This document shows, in pieces, positions 20,863 through 33,282 of a DNA stretch of 64,000 nt. The position numbers and the translations under genes were made by a program. The notes below the pieces were generated by a model. The model was not told the origin of the DNA, ran no database searches, and worked only from the letters and a program-made list of their open reading frames with translations. The DNA is taken from assembly GCF_000499845.2 (NCBI RefSeq), contig NC_023758.2, forward strand, positions 8,099,227 to 8,163,226. Direction: 5' to 3'. Origin of the DNA: Phaseolus vulgaris (lineage: Eukaryota; Streptophyta; Magnoliopsida; Fabales; Fabaceae). Positions within the stretch are counted from its first letter, which is position 1, and each line of letters opens with the position of its first letter.

Positions 20863-23800
20863 TACTCCCCGAGTTGGAGAGAATTCGACCACGAATTCTG
20901 GAGACCTACAGAAAAAGGAGTTAGATCGCTGATATTAAAAGTATGACTACCTAAGAATGTATCAGGCATATCTAACTCATAAGCATTGTCATTAATCCTC
21001 TTGAGGACTTGGAAAGGTCCATCCCCTCGAGGCATTAGTTTGGACTTCCTTTGAGTAGGAAAACGATCCTTCCTCAAGTGAAGCCAAACCCAATCGCCCT
21101 CATCAAACAACAATGCTTTTCTCCTCTTATTGGCAAGTTCAGCATACTTGCCAACCTTCTTCTCAATTCTCTTCTTGATGTCTTTATGCAAAGTTTTCAC
21201 AAAAGAAGCCTTTTCATCCCCATCTTTGCACAAGACATCGTCAAGAAGGGGAATAGGAAGAAGATCAAGAGGTGTTAGGGGATTAAACCCATAGACCACC
21301 TCAAAAGGAGAATGGGAGGTGGTAGAATTTACTACTCGGTTATATGCAAACTCAACATGGGGTAGTAAATTCTCCCACACTCTAGGATTCCCCGAAATAA
21401 AGCATCTCAATAGTTGTCCCAAAGTTCTATTCACTACCTCGGTTTGACCATCGGTTTGTGGGTGGCAAGTGGTAGAAAATAAAAGCTTAGTTCCAAGCTT
21501 GCCCCACAAGGTCTTCCAAAAGTGACTCAAGAACTTAGGATCTCTATCGGACACTATAGACCTAGGAATCCCATGCAAGCGAACCACTTCTTGGAAGAAG
21601 AGGTTTGCAATGTGGCATGCATCATCCACTTTGTGGCAAGGAATAAAGTGAGCCATCTTTGAAAAACGATCCACTACCACAAAAATGGAGTCCTTTCCCT
21701 TTGATGTCTTGGGTAAGCCTAAGATGAAATCCATAGATATATCTACCCAAGGCATTGAAGGGATAGGAAGAGGAGTATAAAGACCATGGGGATGCATTTT
21801 AGATTTAGCTTTGCGGCAAGCTATGCATTTATCACACAAACTATGAACATGTTTATGCATATGAGGCCAAAAGAAATGTTCATGCAACACATCCAAAGTT
21901 TTAGCAACCCCAAAATGTCCCATTAAGCCCCCCTCATGAGCTTCTCTAACAAGAGATAATCTAATAGAGCATTGGGGAACACAAAGACGTTTTCCTTTAA
22001 AAAGAAAGCCATCTTGAATAAAAAAATCTTTGTGTCCTCCCTTAAGACACTCTTGATAGAGGAGAGAAAAATCAAGGTCATCATGATAAAGTTCCTTAAT
22101 TTGATCAAAACCAAGATATTGAGAGGTTAAAAGATTTAGCAAGGTGTATCTTCTAGAAAGAGCATCCGCCACAATATTTATTTTGCCTTGCTTGTGTTTG
22201 ATCACATAAGGAAATTGCTCAATGAATTCCACCCACTTAGCATGCCTCTTGTTAAGTTTGTTTTGGCTTTTCAAATATTTAAGAGATTCATGACCACTAT
22301 GTATCACAAACTCTTTGGGAAAAAGATAGTGTTGCCAAGTAAACAAAGCCCTAACAAGTGCATATAATTCCTTATCATAGGTGGAATAGTTGAGATGACT
22401 TCCCTTCAATTTCTCACTAAAATAGGCTATGGGGTGGCCCTCTTGAAGGAGAACAGCCCCAATACCTATGCTTGAAGCATCACACTCAATCTCAAATGTC
22501 TTAGTGAAATTAGGAAGGGCCAAGATGGGAGCATTAGTCAATTTTTCTTTCAAAGTATCAAAAGCATTTTGTTGTGCTTCTCCCCAATGAAAGACCACAT
22601 CCTTTTTCACTATGTCATTGAGTGGTGCGGCAATGGTACCAAAGTTTGGGACAAATCTTCTATAGAAAGAAGCAAGCCCATGAAAACTTCGGACCTCAAT
22701 CAAAGATTTCGGTGTAGGCCAATTTTGAATGGCCACCACCTTGGTTTTGTCCACATGGACCCCTTTACAACTCACAACAAACCCTAGGAATTCTATATGA
22801 TCAAGAGCAAACATACATTTAGCAAGGTTAGCATACAAATGTTCCTTCCTAAGGGTTTCCAAAACTTGCCTAACATGCAACCTATGGTCATTCAAAGATA
22901 AGCTATAAATGAGAATGTCATCAAAGTAAACCACAACAAACTTACCAATGAAAGGTCTAAGAACATGATGCATGAGGCGCATGAAGGTACTTGGTGCATT
23001 AGTTAAACCAAAAGGCATAACTAACCACTCATATAAACCAAAGTTGGTCTTAAAAGCCGTCTTCCATTCATCACCCGGTTTGATACGGATTTGATTGTAG
23101 CCGCTTTTAAGATCAATCTTTGAAAAGATTTTTGAACCATGTAATTCATCCAACAAATCATCTAGTCTAGGTATGGGATGCCTATACTTAATGGTTATGT
23201 TATTTATGGCCCTACAATCCGAACACATTCGCCATGTGCCATCCTTTTTTGGCACTAAGATGATAGGCATAGCACAAGGACTCATGCTATCTTGCACCCA
23301 CCCTTTTTCAATCAAAGCCTCAACTTGTTGGCGAATTTCCTTGGTTTCACTTGGATTGGTCCTATATGCGGGACGATTTGGTAAAGAAGAGCCCGGTATC
23401 AAATCAATTTGGTGCTCAATCCCTCTCAAAGGTGGAAGTCCATTTGGAGGATCTTGAAACACATCTTTGAACTCTTCTACCAAATTTTCCAAGCAATGAG
23501 GACTATCAACAAGTGTTTCTATGCTAAGAGTTCTAGGGATGGCTAAAAAAAGAGGATGATGAGCCACTATTTCCCTTTCAATGTCACGCCTAGACACAAG
23601 GAGTGTAGGCTTAGAACTCTTATCTTTTTTATCTTTTTTATCTTTTTCACTCTCCCTCTTTTTCTTCATGATAACTTGGTCCTCATGGACTTCTCTTGGA
23701 GAGAGAGATTTTAAAGTAACCTTGTGACCATGGAATTCAAAAGATAATTTGTTGGTAAAGCCATCATGTAAAACTTTTCTATCAAATTGCCAAGGCCTTC

Positions 23801-25310
23801 CTAAAAGAACATGAGTGGCTTCCATGGGCACAACATCACATAATACCTCATCTTTGTATTTTCCAATGGAGAAATGGATGAGGACTTGTTTATTAACAAT
23901 TATTTCTCCTACTTCACTAAGCCATTGTAATTTGTAGGGCTTTGTATGAGAGATAGTAGGCAAACCAAGCTTATCTACTACTCTTGTACTAGCCACATTT
24001 GCACAACTACCCCCATCCACTATCAAGGAACAAATGTTGTTTTGAATAAGACATCTTGTATGGAAAATATTTTCCCTTTGACTTTCATCAAAAGGTTGTG
24101 AAACTTGTCCAAGAAGTCTTCTCACAACTAACAAGTCCCCTTCAAGTGGACATTCACTCTCTTCCTCACTAGATGCATGAGAATGCAATGAATGCTTTGA
24201 AGAATCCGAATCATGCTCACTAACTACAATGCCCTCATGCATGTACATACTTCGTTTTGAAGGACAATTTGCAGCAATATGACCATAACCCATACATTTA
24301 AAGCATTTAGTGTTAGATGTTATAGTGGGAGACTTAGGTCTAGATGTTGATGGCTTAGATTCCTTGGGTTTGAAAGAAGAATCTTTGGAAGGATGTTTTG
24401 AAAAAGAAGTTTTGTTTCTCCAAGACTTGGAGTAGTATCCATTATTGGAAGCATTTTTAAAAGAGTTTTTCTTAGCAAGTTGGGCTTCCACCTTCATTGC
24501 AAGATGAACTAAAGAGCCCAATGATGAATACTCTTGTAACTCAACAATGTCTTGGATATCCTTCCTAAGACCACTCACAAACCTAGCAACCATGGCTTCT
24601 TCACTTTCTTCTAATTCAATTTTAAGCACAAGCGTCTCAAGCTCCTTATAATATTCATCCACATTTAGCGTGCCTTGTTGAAACCGTTGGAGTCTCAACA
24701 TGAGGTCTTTCCTAAAATGTGGGGGCACAAACCTAGCGCGCATATGATCCTTTAAAGAGTTCCAAGAGTCCACGGGAGGACCCTTGTGATAGATAATGTC
24801 CTTTACAATCCAATGCCACCATTTCATGGCATAATCACTAAACTCTAGGGTGGCTAGCTTGAGCTTATGCTCATCTTGGATCTCATGGATCTCAAAAATT
24901 TGTTCACACTTAGCCTCCCAATCTAAATACACATTTGGATCACTAGAACCATTAAAACAAGGTAGTTTGACCGAAGGAAGCTTGGACTTTGCATCATGGT
25001 AGAAGCCATTGCCGTAGTGAATTCTTTCCCCTTGGTGATGATGTCTTTGTCCATGGACTTGGGGTGGAGGTCTCCTTCTCCTATGCTCATCTTCACGGCC
25101 AACATCATTTGAAGAAGCTCTTGAAGATGGTCTATGAGAATGATGTCCATCATGGATAGAAGGAGATGGTCTAGTTTGTTGGACCTCCATCTTTTGCAAT
25201 TTCTCCTCCAACCTTCTAATTGTTCTTTGAGCTTCATGTAATTCACCAAGAATTGAAGCTTTGGAAGGAGAATTCTGCTTGTAGGATGCATCACTTGAAG
25301 ATCCAGCCAT
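20673..25310 (-). CDS. CRM-like gag-pol polyprotein, 1545 aa
   Basis: A single open frame from ATG at 25310. Order by approximate residue: coiled coil (20-55), gag core (about 115-280), zinc knuckle [14 protein letters not shown] (335-349), protease [12 protein letters not shown] (about 427), reverse transcriptase with YFDDILIYS (about 793), RNase H (about 900-1030), integrase zinc-binding HEGGLMGHF...CDKCIAC (1120-1165) and core acids in [16 protein letters not shown] and [10 protein letters not shown] (1185-1290). The C-terminus is [20 protein letters not shown] plus a tail encoded in the LTR. The RNase H motif usually written HTDH reads HSGH here, so one catalytic Asp is Gly. I see no canonical chromodomain. 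Structurally complete; activity doubtful because of that substitution. Confidence 0.93.
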   Translation of the reverse strand: MAGSSSDASYKQNSPSKASILGELHEAQRTIRRLEEKLQKMEVQQTRPSPSIHDGHHSHRPSSRASSNDVGREDEHRRRRPPPQVHGQRHHHQGERIHYGNGFYHDAKSKLPSVKLPCFNGSSDPNVYLDWEAKCEQIFEIHEIQDEHKLKLATLEFSDYAMKWWHWIVKDIIYHKGPPVDSWNSLKDHMRARFVPPHFRKDLMLRLQRFQQGTLNVDEYYKELETLVLKIELEESEEAMVARFVSGLRKDIQDIVELQEYSSLGSLVHLAMKVEAQLAKKNSFKNASNNGYYSKSWRNKTSFSKHPSKDSSFKPKESKPSTSRPKSPTITSNTKCFKCMGYGHIAANCPSKRSMYMHEGIVVSEHDSDSSKHSLHSHASSEEESECPLEGDLLVVRRLLGQVSQPFDESQRENIFHTRCLIQNNICSLIVDGGSCANVASTRVVDKLGLPTISHTKPYKLQWLSEVGEIIVNKQVLIHFSIGKYKDEVLCDVVPMEATHVLLGRPWQFDRKVLHDGFTNKLSFEFHGHKVTLKSLSPREVHEDQVIMKKKRESEKDKKDKKDKSSKPTLLVSRRDIEREIVAHHPLFLAIPRTLSIETLVDSPHCLENLVEEFKDVFQDPPNGLPPLRGIEHQIDLIPGSSLPNRPAYRTNPSETKEIRQQVEALIEKGWVQDSMSPCAMPIILVPKKDGTWRMCSDCRAINNITIKYRHPIPRLDDLLDELHGSKIFSKIDLKSGYNQIRIKPGDEWKTAFKTNFGLYEWLVMPFGLTNAPSTFMRLMHHVLRPFIGKFVVVYFDDILIYSLSLNDHRLHVRQVLETLRKEHLYANLAKCMFALDHIEFLGFVVSCKGVHVDKTKVVAIQNWPTPKSLIEVRSFHGLASFYRRFVPNFGTIAAPLNDIVKKDVVFHWGEAQQNAFDTLKEKLTNAPILALPNFTKTFEIECDASSIGIGAVLLQEGHPIAYFSEKLKGSHLNYSTYDKELYALVRALFTWQHYLFPKEFVIHSGHESLKYLKSQNKLNKRHAKWVEFIEQFPYVIKHKQGKINIVADALSRRYTLLNLLTSQYLGFDQIKELYHDDLDFSLLYQECLKGGHKDFFIQDGFLFKGKRLCVPQCSIRLSLVREAHEGGLMGHFGVAKTLDVLHEHFFWPHMHKHVHSLCDKCIACRKAKSKMHPHGLYTPLPIPSMPWVDISMDFILGLPKTSKGKDSIFVVVDRFSKMAHFIPCHKVDDACHIANLFFQEVVRLHGIPRSIVSDRDPKFLSHFWKTLWGKLGTKLLFSTTCHPQTDGQTEVVNRTLGQLLRCFISGNPRVWENLLPHVEFAYNRVVNSTTSHSPFEVVYGFNPLTPLDLLPIPLLDDVLCKDGDEKASFVKTLHKDIKKRIEKKVGKYAELANKRRKALLFDEGDWVWLHLRKDRFPTQRKSKLMPRGDGPFQVLKRINDNAYELDMPDTFLGSHTFNISDLTPFSVGLQNSWSNSLQLGEYDGDQAQENMEATHQAQEEVEAQMEDAHGGQSPPQRITRSMFKALGARGHLFSLFVVSLVEGA

Positions 25311-26662
25311 TTGTAATTAAAAAAAAAAACAGCAAACACACAAAACAGCAAACAAGTTAAAAATTAGCAAAAACAGTGAGCTTTGCAATTGAAACTGCCG
25401 AAGTGAATTTAAGGTTGAAAAAGATATCACTCTCAAAGAAATAATGTTCTTGCTCCAATCTGATCTTGAGGCCTTGGAATCCTCAAATGAAATATGTCAA
25501 AGCAAGCACACCAATCTTAAGAGCAAACCACCACAAAACCAAAGAAACAATAAAGACAAACAAGAAAAGGTATAAGCAAGGAAAGGTAATTGCAAAAGGA
25601 AAACTATATGTAAGACAAACTCAAAGAGTAAGAATGAAAGACAATCAAGAAAATAAAGAACTCAATGAGAAAAGTAGGCACACAAAAGAATACCTAAGGA
25701 AAAGCACTAGAGTAGATGAAGAAAACAAAAATTTTAGCTACTAGAAATTTTTTTTTTTTTTATGCAAACTGTGTTTGATATTCACTGATTTAACTGGAAC
25801 GTTGTAGAGCGAACTGGATTATGAAATTTATACCACAGAAACTTCAAGATGTTAACTCAATAATGGCACTGGAATCAATTAAAAACAGTAAGCCAATTGA
25901 GAGAAATAAATTTTTTAAAATCACTGCCAGATTACCGTATTTTTTTCGGCAGGAATGTACACTTTTTTTATTTTATTTATCATTTTTTGTGTACTTCATA
26001 TTTTTGAATGATTCTTTTTTCTATTCTTTGCTAACACTTTGAATATCTCAAATCCAGAATTTCAGAATTTTACAGTACGTAAATCAGTTGCAATAAGGAA
26101 AAACAGTAAGCACTCTTTTCAGAAACAGAGGAATCCTAATAGGAATAAAAAACAGAATGATGAACTAGCAAAGACATAATAGAAAATGATGTATTGGAAC
26201 TTGTATAGGTCTAGAATACAAGTATGAACTCAATGCTAAAAAGAAAATGCTCAAAGGATCAACATCAATTCAGAAAATTATATGACACCAAAGCAAGAAA
26301 CAATCAAAACAATAAAAGTACTACTAGAAGTAATGACATATATGGAATAACATGACTAAGACAAAACTTAACATGATTCAAAAAATTAAAAGACACAACA
26401 CAAATTGTAACAAGTGGAAGGAAGCTTAAGGTAAACTCTAGGAAGGATAATGCCATTCCAAAAGAGCAACCATACTCATAAGAATGATGAGTGCCATAAA
26501 CCTTTCCACAAACACTTGGAGCAAAAGAAAAAACAGCAAGAAAACTCAATTAAAATTCTAAAACAGAAACTTAAATTGCAAGAAATTAAAAAGAGTTCTT
26601 GAAATAAAGTGCACACAACTCAACAATTAAACAAGAATGAACCTAAGACTCATGATACCACA
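25311..26662 (-). other. CRM-like untranslated leader and primer-binding site
   Basis: About 1.35 kb between LTR and polyprotein, AT-rich, with a T-run at about 25748-25761. The primer-binding site beside the LTR reads TGGTATCATGAG on the minus strand (about 26649-26660), close to the initiator tRNA-Met site. The part near the LTR matches 8635-9016. Small plus-strand ORFs look like chance. Confidence 0.75.
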
Positions 26663-27648
26663 TGATGTGATTCCAATAGCCACATAGAACAAGATTCTTG
26701 ACACTTTGAGGAATCACCTTGAGCTGGAAAATATAGAGGCACTTTCTTAGAAGTTGGATCATGGTTCTAAAATCAAGAACTCACCAATAACAAGTACCAA
26801 ATCCCAAACTCATTTGGATGAACCAAATATTGTCAAATTGAATCAACAAAGGAGAAGGAAAAGAAGAAACCGAACAGAATTGAATTAAAAACAAAAGTAC
26901 CGAACAGAATTAAGAAGCAAACAGAAAATAGGTGCTGGAAAATTAAAGGAACCGAAACAAAAACAACTCAAAACTCAAAGCTACATGAACAAATTGAAGA
27001 AGAAGAAAGGAAGGAGAAGAGAATGCTCATGAAGATGGAGGAATGGTTGGATGATCACGCCACTAGAAGAATGGATGCTCCTAGATGAGTGTGCAAGCCG
27101 CCACTTGAGGAAACCATGGTCCTTCAAGATAAGACTAGAGTAGAAGCTCAAAAGCTCTCCAAATGCTCACTCCAATTTTGAGTATAGTTTCTTTAGATAA
27201 AATCAAATCTGAAATTTACAAGGAAGGCACCTCTATTTATAGCCTAAGGTGCTGAAAAAGAAAGCTAAAACAATTCAAAATTCCCTCCTAATTCAAACTA
27301 GAACCGGCGCCTATTTGCAAAGCAAGGAAGGTGTGATCCTTTCCTTCACTTTGGCACCCCCTATTCTACTTCTACACCTATCTACTAATACACCCCCCTA
27401 AAGCTCCTAACTAAAGCCTAAAAGATGCTATAACAAAAGAGGTTTCTAAGGTTTCCCTCTAAGCACCTTCAACTAAAGACACTACAAAAAGAGAAAATAA
27501 ATGTCCTCTAGCTCCCAAGGCTTTGAACATGCTTCTTGTAATCCTTTGAGGTGGACTTTGACCTCCATGGGCGTCCTCCATTTGTGCCTCCACCTCTTCT
27601 TGAGCTTGATGAGTGGCCTCCATGTTCTCTTGGGCTTGATCTCCATCA
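26663..27648 (-). mobile_element. 5' LTR of the CRM-like element, 986 bp
   Basis: Matches the 3' LTR except for one extra C in the run near 27389. It contains the promoter side for the minus-strand transcript, with a TATAAATAG box near 27235. The ORF at 27459-27648 is the untranslated duplicate of the polyprotein tail. Confidence 0.93.
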
Positions 27649-27653
27649 AGTGT

Positions 27654-28557
27654 GATCCTAAAACTGTTTTTATATGGCTGATAAATTACCCTTTGGGAAG
27701 GGTGCTTCAATCAACAGACTACCTCTGTTTTGTGGTTTGAACTACCAATTTTGGAAAGTCAGAATGAAAATCTTTATTGAATCCCTTGACAAAGGAATTT
27801 GGGATGCAATTGAAAATTGCCCCTTTGTTCCAAAATTTGAAAAAGATAAATCTTCCATTGAAAAACCTTGGTCTCAATGGACTGATCCTGAAAGCAAAAA
27901 GGCCAAATTTGATTGCATTGCTAAAAACATAATAACTTCTGCCTTGAATTCAGATGAATTTTTCAGGGTCTCTCAATGCAAATCAGCAAAGGAAATGTGG
28001 AACACCTTGGAGGTAACTCATGAAGGTACCAATGAGGTGAAAAGAGCCAGAAAGCATACTCTAATCCAAGAGTATGAAATGTTCAGAATGCTCAAGGGTG
28101 AGACTATTGCTGAAGTTCAGAAAAGGTTCACTCACATCATCAACCACCTTATGAACCTTGAGAAAACCTTTGAAAAAGAAGAGCTAAACATCAAGATCCT
28201 CAAATGTCTTTATAGGTCTTGGCAACCTAAGGTAACTGCTATCTTTGAATCAAAAGATCTAACATCATTAAGTATGACTTATTTGTTTGGCAAGCTTAGG
28301 GAACATGAGTTAGAGATGAATAGACTCAATGTAAAAGAAAGTGAAAACAAGCATGTGAGAAGCATTGCCTTAAACGCTGTCAAACACAAAAGCAAGCAAG
28401 AATCCAGTGATGAAAGTGATGAAGAGAACCTTAGTTTGCTATCTAGAAAGTTTAGCAAATTTTTGAAAAGAAACTGCAACAAAGACATCAACAAAGACAT
28501 CAAGAAGAACAATTTTTGTTAAGCCCAACATTAACAGGTTTAATTTCAAATGAACAT
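27654..28557 (+). pseudogene. Sirevirus copy 4 gag, truncated before the zinc knuckle
   Basis: Starts ATG 27674 (MADKLPFGKGASINRLPLFC). The N-terminal DUF4219-like segment is followed by the UBN2 core (RKHTLIQEYEMFRMLKGETI, RFTHIINHLMNLEKTFEKEE, LREHELEMNRLNVKESENKH). This is the only complete UBN2 region among the Sirevirus copies in the window. The frame closes at 28520-28522; a shift there leads on to KPNINRFNF, which precedes the first zinc knuckle in the family. Gypsy B starts at 28558 and the rest of copy 4 is not found on its right side. Confidence 0.88.
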
Positions 28558-29807
28558 TGTTCCGTCCGGTTGACCAGGACGTCTTCGTGCGCGACCTCAA
28601 CCGTCAGCTAGGGACTCCTTCCCACTGGTTGCCTGTGAATTCCTGCAAAAAAGAGGACAAAGAGGCGCCCTAGCGGCCGTGTGCACTCCGACGCTCAAGT
28701 CAGCCAGCAAGAAACACCAAAAACTGTCCACCTACGTGTCTGAGCACCGCGTATGGCACTCTGAAGGTGGTGAAAGAACTGTGTATATGTGTGTGTTGTC
28801 TCTTTCAGGCAAAAATATTTCCCAGTCACTTGTACGTAACCTTGAAGCACGAGCAAGCAACTAGAGAGTTCTCTGGTAAATTTGCCCAAAAGTTCCAACC
28901 CTTTTGCCAACATTCCCTGCGCTATTTAAACTACCCAAGCATTTAAAGCGCCTTAAAGCACTTTTAATTACAAACGTAACGCACTCATTAAAGCGCTTAA
29001 TTAGAAAACGTAGCGCATTTAAGACGTTGAAACGCTCGGGAGCCATTATAGTACCTGAATGCTCGAAACGGAAACTGTATTGAATGACTTTTAATTACCT
29101 GGCACCTGACTGAAGGGTGTTTCTATTCTGGCATGGTTGTCGTACACGTGGAGGGCCTCACGACGCCATGACCCCATCTGGGGGCGCTCCTGCCCACCTG
29201 GGGACGTTTCTACGTGTGAGTCCTCCTGCTGGGAGTGCTACTGCGCTAGGGGTGACTTTTTGGGTGCCAACTCATGCCCCCAAGTATCTAGCCACTTACT
29301 TTGAGAGCGTATCTGCCTTCCTTTTGTACCCTGCACCCGGTTGCCCTGGGCGTGACTTTCCTCTTGAGTCGTATCTGCCGCACAGGCGTCTCTGGGTCGG
29401 CAGGAGCACCTCACGAGTCAGGCTGCCCTTCACTGATACTATTACTATGGCCTTGAAGCCACCTTTTCCTTCTCTTTACTACTGCCCCGGGCTATTGGGA
29501 CCTGAGGCCTTCCCACGGCGTCGCTCCCTCCATGGTCTTTCCTACCCATGGGTATCGGGGAACCACACCGTGATTACCTTACTTTAGCACTGTTTGATCT
29601 GGCGACGCCCTGGTGGGGCGACGCGTTTACTTAGGCGACGCCCTGCCTTGGCAACGCTTCCTCTTGGCGTCTCTCCAACGAGGCGACGCCTTCACCTAGG
29701 CGACGCCTTGCCTTGGTGACGCTTCCTCTTGGCGTCTCTCCAGCTAGGCGACGCCTCGCGTTAACTTTGACTTTGACTTAGTCAACGCCCGGATACGGGA
29801 CGGTACA
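28558..29807 (-). mobile_element. 3' LTR of gypsy B, 1250 bp
   Basis: Begins TGTTCCGTCC and ends CGGTACA, followed by the polypurine tract. It has a minus-strand TTTAAATAG TATA-like box near 28923 and a CACGTG G-box near 29144. The terminal 220 bp (29590-29807), rich in GGCGACGCC units, are missing from the other LTR. The plus-strand 156-codon frames in both LTRs look like noncoding LTR sequence. Confidence 0.9.
29600..29765 (-). repeat. GGCGACGCC palindrome array in the gypsy B LTR
   Basis: About six copies of the odd palindrome GGCGACGCC or close variants, within two roughly 66-bp tandem units that also share CTCTTGGCGTCTCTCCA. The same short word recurs at 33410-33720 and 35414-35530 in the same element. 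Confidence 0.75.
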
Positions 29808-29823
29808 CAAGCCCCCCAGTCTT
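29808..29823 (-). other. Polypurine tract of gypsy B
   Basis: Minus-strand AAGACTGGGGGGCTTG directly inside the 3' LTR. An identical tract is at 47566-47581 in gypsy C. It primes plus-strand DNA synthesis in LTR elements. Confidence 0.88.
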
Positions 29824-30531
29824 AAGCTGAAGACTTGTCTTCAGCGTAAAGACTAAAGCCTCGCCTACGCCGTCCACTTGCCCTCCTGGTGACATGTCAT
29901 TCTCTGCTGACTCAGCAATTTTTCGAATTACTGACGTGACATTTTCTGAACCACAAGGGCATTCTTAATGACTGATTGGACATCCCCTGAAATGAGGATG
30001 ATAATACCTTTTGGGCTACTCTTGATCGCGCGCCACGTGGCCCATCGCGCGGCCATCCTCCAGGGACCTTTGCGTTTCCCTTGGGTAATTGATCCTCTGA
30101 CGCGTGGCACGATCCCACGGCCCTAGGTTAGCGCCTCTCGAGTTGCGAAATGTAATGTTTAAGTTACTCCAAACCCCGCGCTTACCCTACTGTTACATTC
30201 ATCCACTCTGCAACTTCACACTGTTCATCGCCTTCAAAATCCCTTCTGCAATCGCAATTCTCTCCTTGCTGCGCTCGTCTACTGCCTCCACTCCAACAAC
30301 AAAGGTACGATCTCGAGTATTCACGACTCTTCCCTTTCGTCGCATTATAGGATTCATTGAACTGCCTGGGACTGTTGTTATTCTCGTTATTACTGCATTT
30401 CTCCGCTTCTTCTTCCTCCTCTGATTTTTCTCGCGTGGGTGACGCTTCCTGGGGTTCTTTCCCCTTCTTGCCATGGCGAAACTTGCTAAACCCTTTTTCT
30501 TCTCTTCTTTCTCTAGCTATCTATTTTCACC
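29824..30531 (+). promoter_or_regulatory. Upstream region of antisense gene 1, with a G-box
   Basis: About 700 bp between polypurine tract and antisense gene 1, with no gene. CACGTGGC at 30034-30041 lies 490 bp before the ATG. Similar G-boxes precede antisense gene 2 (33810, 34030) and the gypsy C gene (47715). No clear TATA box is visible. A promoter here is an inference. Confidence 0.4.
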
Positions 30532-32813
30532 ATGATGCGCACGAACGCGGAGCCTGATCCTTCTCCCACGACCCCCGAGTCCAACTACAAAGCCTTCTAC
30601 CCCTGGGCCCCCGACGAGCTCCTGAGTGAGTGCACCAGCCTGACTTCCTTCCAGGACCTGGAAGCTCACCGGGGGGATTCTCATTTGTACAACTTTAACG
30701 CCTTCTGCCGCACCCACGACGCCCACATTTCCGTCCGTCCCGGCAGGCCTGGGGAACCTGTTTGTTTGGACGACAGAGCTAGAAAGGGGAAACCCTTTTT
30801 CTTCATGTACCAGACTGTGTTCAAGCGCGTAGGAGTGCGTCTCCCATTCACTCCCTTCGAACGGGAGCTTCTTACTGAAATCAACACTGCCCCCGCCCAG
30901 CTTCATCCCAACAGCTGGGCATTCGTGAGGGGCTTTCAAATTCTTTGTGGATACCTGGGCATCCCCCCTTCCGTAGACATCTTCCTACATTTCTTTGAGG
31001 TGAAGAAACAGAGGAAAAGCTTCTGGGTAAGCTTTTCCGGGATCGCAGGTAGGATCCTCCTATCCCTTTTCCAGAATTCTTATAAAAACTGGAAAGGGAA
31101 ATTCTTCAAGGTGTACAGCGCCAAGCACGATCCTACAGCTTTGGATGGCTTCCCCCTTTACTGGACGGAGCGCCCTAAATTCCTCAGGGCCAAAACCCTG
31201 GAAGAGCTATCTCCCGCCGATAGGGAGGTAAGCAAAGCCTTGGCGGGGTTGGGGATCGTCTTTGATACCTTGAAGCTGGTCGCTAGCGAGTACAATGCTC
31301 ACGCCCTGACCACCTATTTTGGTAAAGGGCTCTCCCCTCATCTTTCTTGCTGTGAACAACCTGCTATCGAGTGTTTGTTTCCCCATACAATTATGCTCGT
31401 TTTACGCTGTACAATGTTACTTGCATTTCACGTCTCTTCATGTATTGTGAATTCGCATAGCTGCTTTAGTACTAACCCTTGCTGTTTGGCCTGTCTTGAT
31501 GTAGGATCGGTGATGGGCGCTTCCAAGAGAATGATGCTGGCGAAGGCTATGAAGGAGGCACGCGCCGCCAGGGCGGGCGCCTCCTCCACCCCTGCTGCCG
31601 ATCCTGTTCCCCCACCGACCCTGTCACCGCCACCTCCCCTCACTGCTGAAGCTCCCTCTAACCCGTCTCTGTCATCTCCACATGGCCCTGAAACGCTTCC
31701 AACTCCCAACTCTCCTCCGCCTATCGTCGCCGTTCCCCTAGCTGCAGCCTCGTCACCGGCTCCAACCCCTCTTGACAAGGGAAAAAGGGTTTTGGAGATT
31801 CTATCAGATGACGAGGACTCAGAAGGCGTGGCACCCTTCAGAAGAAGAAAATCCACGCGGGTTCCTCTTCTGGTAGAGACATCGCCGCAGGGAGGGAACC
31901 CCTTCATGGACAACCCTCCGAGTGCAACCTCACTCCCTCCCCTGACACTCCAAGAGGAAAAGGGCGAAGGCGCCGAGTCTGCCTCGCCTCCGCCGCCAGA
32001 AACCACTGCTTCCCCGGCTCCCGACGCTGCCGCCCCCGATTTCATCGCCATCCCTCCTCCAATCATGCATCTGATGAGGGGTTTCAGTGGCGGGACTATG
32101 CCAGAGGGTACCGACATGAGGGAAGGCATGCCTTTCTACTTGGGGGCCTTCTTGGCGGTGGCTCTTGAATGGCGCTCCCAGGCCAGAAACGTGGTCTTGC
32201 AAGCTCAAACTCTCCAGGCCTTGGAAACAAAGGCAACTACCCTGGAAGAGGAAATGAGGACCCTGGACGCCAGAACGAAGCCTATCAAACTTCTCTGAAA
32301 CAAATACAAGAGTCCAAAGCAGAAATAGAGAGGCAACTGGCAGAGGCATTGGAGCTCCAGGCTGGCTTCTACACTCGGGAAGTTGCTCTCCAAGTACAGG
32401 TAACAGGTCTTCAGGAATTGGTCAAAGCGGATGCAGAAACTCAAAAGGACCTGAAGGACCGTTGCTGCGAACAGGTTGCCAAGATGGAGCGGATGGAGGG
32501 GGAAATGGCCACCCAGACCAAAGCTATGGACCTTCTCCGAGCTGACTACGACAAACTACAGGTCGAGGTTAGCCGGCTTCGCGTGGAGAACGAGGCTTTG
32601 GAGAAGCAGGTGACCTCTGGAGATGCCGCCATTGAGGAGCTGGAGAAGGAGAAAAAGTCTCTTATCCAGGAGATGGCGGGTACTTTCGAGGAGGGGTTCC
32701 AAGAGGCTCTGACCCAGGCGTCCTGTGAGAACCCTGGCATCAATATTTCAAATTGCGACCCCCTGCACCATGTCGTCGACGGGAAGGTCGTGCCCATGGA
32801 CGTGGACGACTGA
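30532..32813 (+). pseudogene. Antisense gene 1 of gypsy B (Transposase_28-like domain, coiled coil), one frameshift
   Basis: Runs opposite to gag-pol. The start is the tandem ATG at 30532. The N-terminal domain (about residues 20-260) reads YPWAPDELLSEC, GEPVCLDD, RELLTEINTAPAQLHPNSW and PSVDIFLHFFEVKKQ, resembling the Pfam Transposase_28 / putative gypsy-type transposon family (PF04195). A likely intron at 31322-31504 (GTAAAG...TGTAG) is 183 nt long, a multiple of three and free of stops, so spliced and retained forms are both open. After it come a Pro/Ser-rich linker and a coiled coil. A 1-base shift near 32275-32290 moves the coiled coil to another frame, ending VVDGKVVPMDVDD. Function unknown. 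Confidence 0.75.
31322..31504 (+). other. Probable intron in antisense gene 1
   Basis: Donor G|GTAAAG and acceptor TTGATGTAG|G. The intervening 183 bases are T-rich and encode Cys- and Leu-rich text with no likeness to the gypsy C protein. Introns occur at the same place in antisense gene 2 (35019-35116) and in gypsy C (48933-49132). Confidence 0.7.
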
Positions 32814-33282
32814 ACCGCTGCCTCTCAACCGCCACCTTCAGCTTCACGCTTAACTGCTTTATACCTTTCCTTCATTTTTGACTTTATCTGCTAAAATTTG
32901 TAATTCTTTGAACTATCCGCACTCTTGTTACTGATTTGGGATGTTCGTATGATTGCCTTTATGTTCTTGCCACATACGATTCTGCTTATGCGATCTCATT
33001 CTCATCTTTTCCCTTCACGCGCTTCGACTATTTTATCTGTGTTCCGCCCATTTCTTTCACTTTGTTGGGCGGTTTTGTATGATTGGGAAAGGTTGCACGT
33101 CAACCCTCACGCCCGTGGAGAGGCTCTCTTAGTGACGCCGTATCGTCCACGGGACGTTTCTGATACCTAAAGGTCCTTTCTTTGACCCTTAATGCTCGGC
33201 GCCCACGCCTAACGAGAGGACTGCTACAACAGCACCGTATCGTCCCCGGGTGTCTAAAACGTTGAGTGCTAGGGGGGGGGGG
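32814..33282. other. Noncoding spacer after antisense gene 1
   Basis: T-rich 3' flank of antisense gene 1 followed by a run of about 12 G at 33271-33282. No gene seen. The G run is a possible sequencing problem site. Confidence 0.5.

Larger units (their letters stand above)
19878..27648 (-). mobile_element. CRM-like Ty3/gypsy chromovirus, complete, TSD AGTGT
   Basis: A 7771-bp element with LTRs at 19878-20862 and 26663-27648. Over the stretches compared by eye the two LTRs differ only by one C in a homopolymer. AGTGT lies on both sides (19873-19877 and 27649-27653). It has a tRNA-Met-type primer-binding site, a polypurine tract and one open polyprotein frame. The reverse transcriptase wording matches CRM/CRR centromeric retrotransposons, and the polyprotein runs into the 3' LTR, a feature known in the CRM clade. 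It is the youngest insertion visible here. Confidence 0.9.

Noticed and set aside
27459..27710. Separate small gene at the end of the CRM-like 5' LTR
   Set aside because: It is the LTR duplicate of the polyprotein C-terminus, read on into host sequence.
28553..28557. Target-site duplication AACAT for gypsy B
   Set aside because: The other end of the element is truncated, so there is no partner to confirm it.
29117..29587. 156-codon plus-strand ORF, present again at 41680-42150
   Set aside because: Both lie wholly inside the two gypsy B LTRs; the duplication is due to the LTRs and the text resembles no protein family.
33271..33282. Run of G as a G-quadruplex element
   Set aside because: A lone homopolymer, prone to sequencing error; no set of spaced G-runs next to it.
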